A stretch of 39,584 nt of DNA from Pantoea eucrina (GTDB lineage Bacteria; Pseudomonadota; Gammaproteobacteria; Enterobacterales; Enterobacteriaceae). Each line of letters starts with the position of its first letter. Positions within the stretch are counted from its first letter, which is position 1. Location: NCBI RefSeq assembly GCF_002095385.1, contig NZ_MIPP01000036.1, positions 1 through 39,584 of the forward strand, written 5' to 3'. The notes under the pieces are model-generated. The model worked only from the letters and a program-made list of their open reading frames with translations. It did not search any database and was not told where the DNA came from. This document shows, piece after piece, positions 39,072 through 39,584 of the stretch. The position numbers were made by a program, and so were the translations under genes.

Positions 39072-39584
39072 AACGGCTGACTATCTCGTCTATTAACTGT
39101 TGGCCAAGGAGCGACTTATCGCTGAGCGGTAAGCGTTTTTCTCCCTCCTGCCAGAAAAGGTGAAGCGCATTGGTGTCGCTGTTAAAACCCTGACCCGCCT
39201 GCGCGACATCGTTAGCGCAAATCAGATCCAGATTTTTCCGTACGCGTTTTTGCCGCGCGTATTCTTCCACATTCCGGGTTTCGGCGGCAAATCCCACCAC
39301 GTAGGGACGATTCTCCTGCAGTGCCGCCACGCCGGCGACAATGTCCGGATTCTTCACCAGCTGCAGCGTGACGTTATCGTCGTCACCCTGTTTTTTCATT
39401 TTTTCAGCTGCAACGGTTGCCGCGCGATAGTCCGCCACGGCGGCACTGGCAATAAAGATATGCTGCTGGCCGATTTGCGCCATGACCGCCGCCTGCATCT
39501 CCAGCGCGGTCGTCACGTCGATACGCTGCACGCCGGCGGGGGGCGGCCAGCGTGACCGGACCGGAGACCAGCGTGACGCGCGCA
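39049..39584 (-). CDS. coaBC: CoaBC (Dfp) phosphopantothenate-cysteine ligase domain, partial, with an apparent frameshift
   Basis: This is the C-terminal part of the bifunctional coenzyme A enzyme; the N-terminal decarboxylase part lies beyond the window. From GTG at 39531 the frame reads [13 protein letters not shown], then the CoaB features [56 protein letters not shown] and the end SRYDEKNRR. Upstream in that frame the sequence is nonsense. The family sequence ([14 protein letters not shown]) continues in another frame from 39584 to about 39545. The two join only if one base is removed from a run of six G (39538-39543), which would restore [12 protein letters not shown]. coaBC is essential, so this is either a sequence error or a damaged copy. 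Confidence 0.8.
   Translation of the reverse strand, partial: RASRWSPVRSRWPPPAGVQRIDVTTALEMQAAVMAQIGQQHIFIASAAVADYRAATVAAEKMKKQGDDDNVTLQLVKNPDIVAGVAALQENRPYVVGFAAETRNVEEYARQKRVRKNLDLICANDVAQAGQGFNSDTNALHLFWQEGEKRLPLSDKSLLGQQLIDEIVSRYDEKNRR

Overview
The window is chromosomal DNA of an enteric gammaproteobacterium. Nearly every gene is a close, full-length relative of an Escherichia coli core gene. Gene content and order (no yihF/yihG, no gltS, a xanP-recG junction, a WzxC/AmsL-type flippase remnant) suggest the Erwiniaceae, most likely Pantoea or a near relative. The genus is an inference. No rRNA, tRNA, insertion sequence, prophage or CRISPR array was seen.

Left block (1-19422) follows the E. 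coli 87-88 min region. It runs mobB(partial)-mobA, yihD, srkA-dsbA, polA, spf (Spot 42 RNA, including the 15-codon SpfP frame), engB, csrC RNA, yihI, an unrecognised 57-aa membrane ORF, hemN, yshB, glnG-glnL-glnA, typA, then yihX-yihY-dtd-fabY. The glnA-typA gap holds a sigma-54 promoter and a ladder of NtrC sites. The glnL leader has its own NtrC box.

Right block (19471-39584) follows the E. coli 82 min region. It runs yicH, xanP, recG-trmH-spoT-rpoZ-gmk, ligB, yicG, a variable segment, yicC, a DUF3574 lipoprotein, rph-pyrE, slmA, dut and coaBC (partial). The two blocks are far apart in E. coli and meet here at about 19423-19470.

The variable segment (31222-34908, between yicG and yicC, where E. 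coli has dinD) is partly AT-rich. It holds a truncated flippase, an orphan 88-aa ORF, an SRPBCC-like protein and a displaced lpxP.

Functional themes are nitrogen control (glnALG), envelope quality (dsbA, srkA, yicH, lpxP), global post-transcriptional control (Spot 42, CsrC), stringent response (spoT, rpoZ, gmk) and nucleotide metabolism (pyrE, dut, rph, xanP).

The most notable anomalies are: ligB has lost its normal stop and runs about 160 codons antisense through yicG; coaBC has an apparent one-base frameshift in a G6 run at the right edge; and the accessory segment contains a truncated gene, a palindrome and a long stop-free frame leading into lpxP. I saw no clear novel multi-gene system. 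The best candidates for undescribed biology are the small ORFs and the accessory segment.
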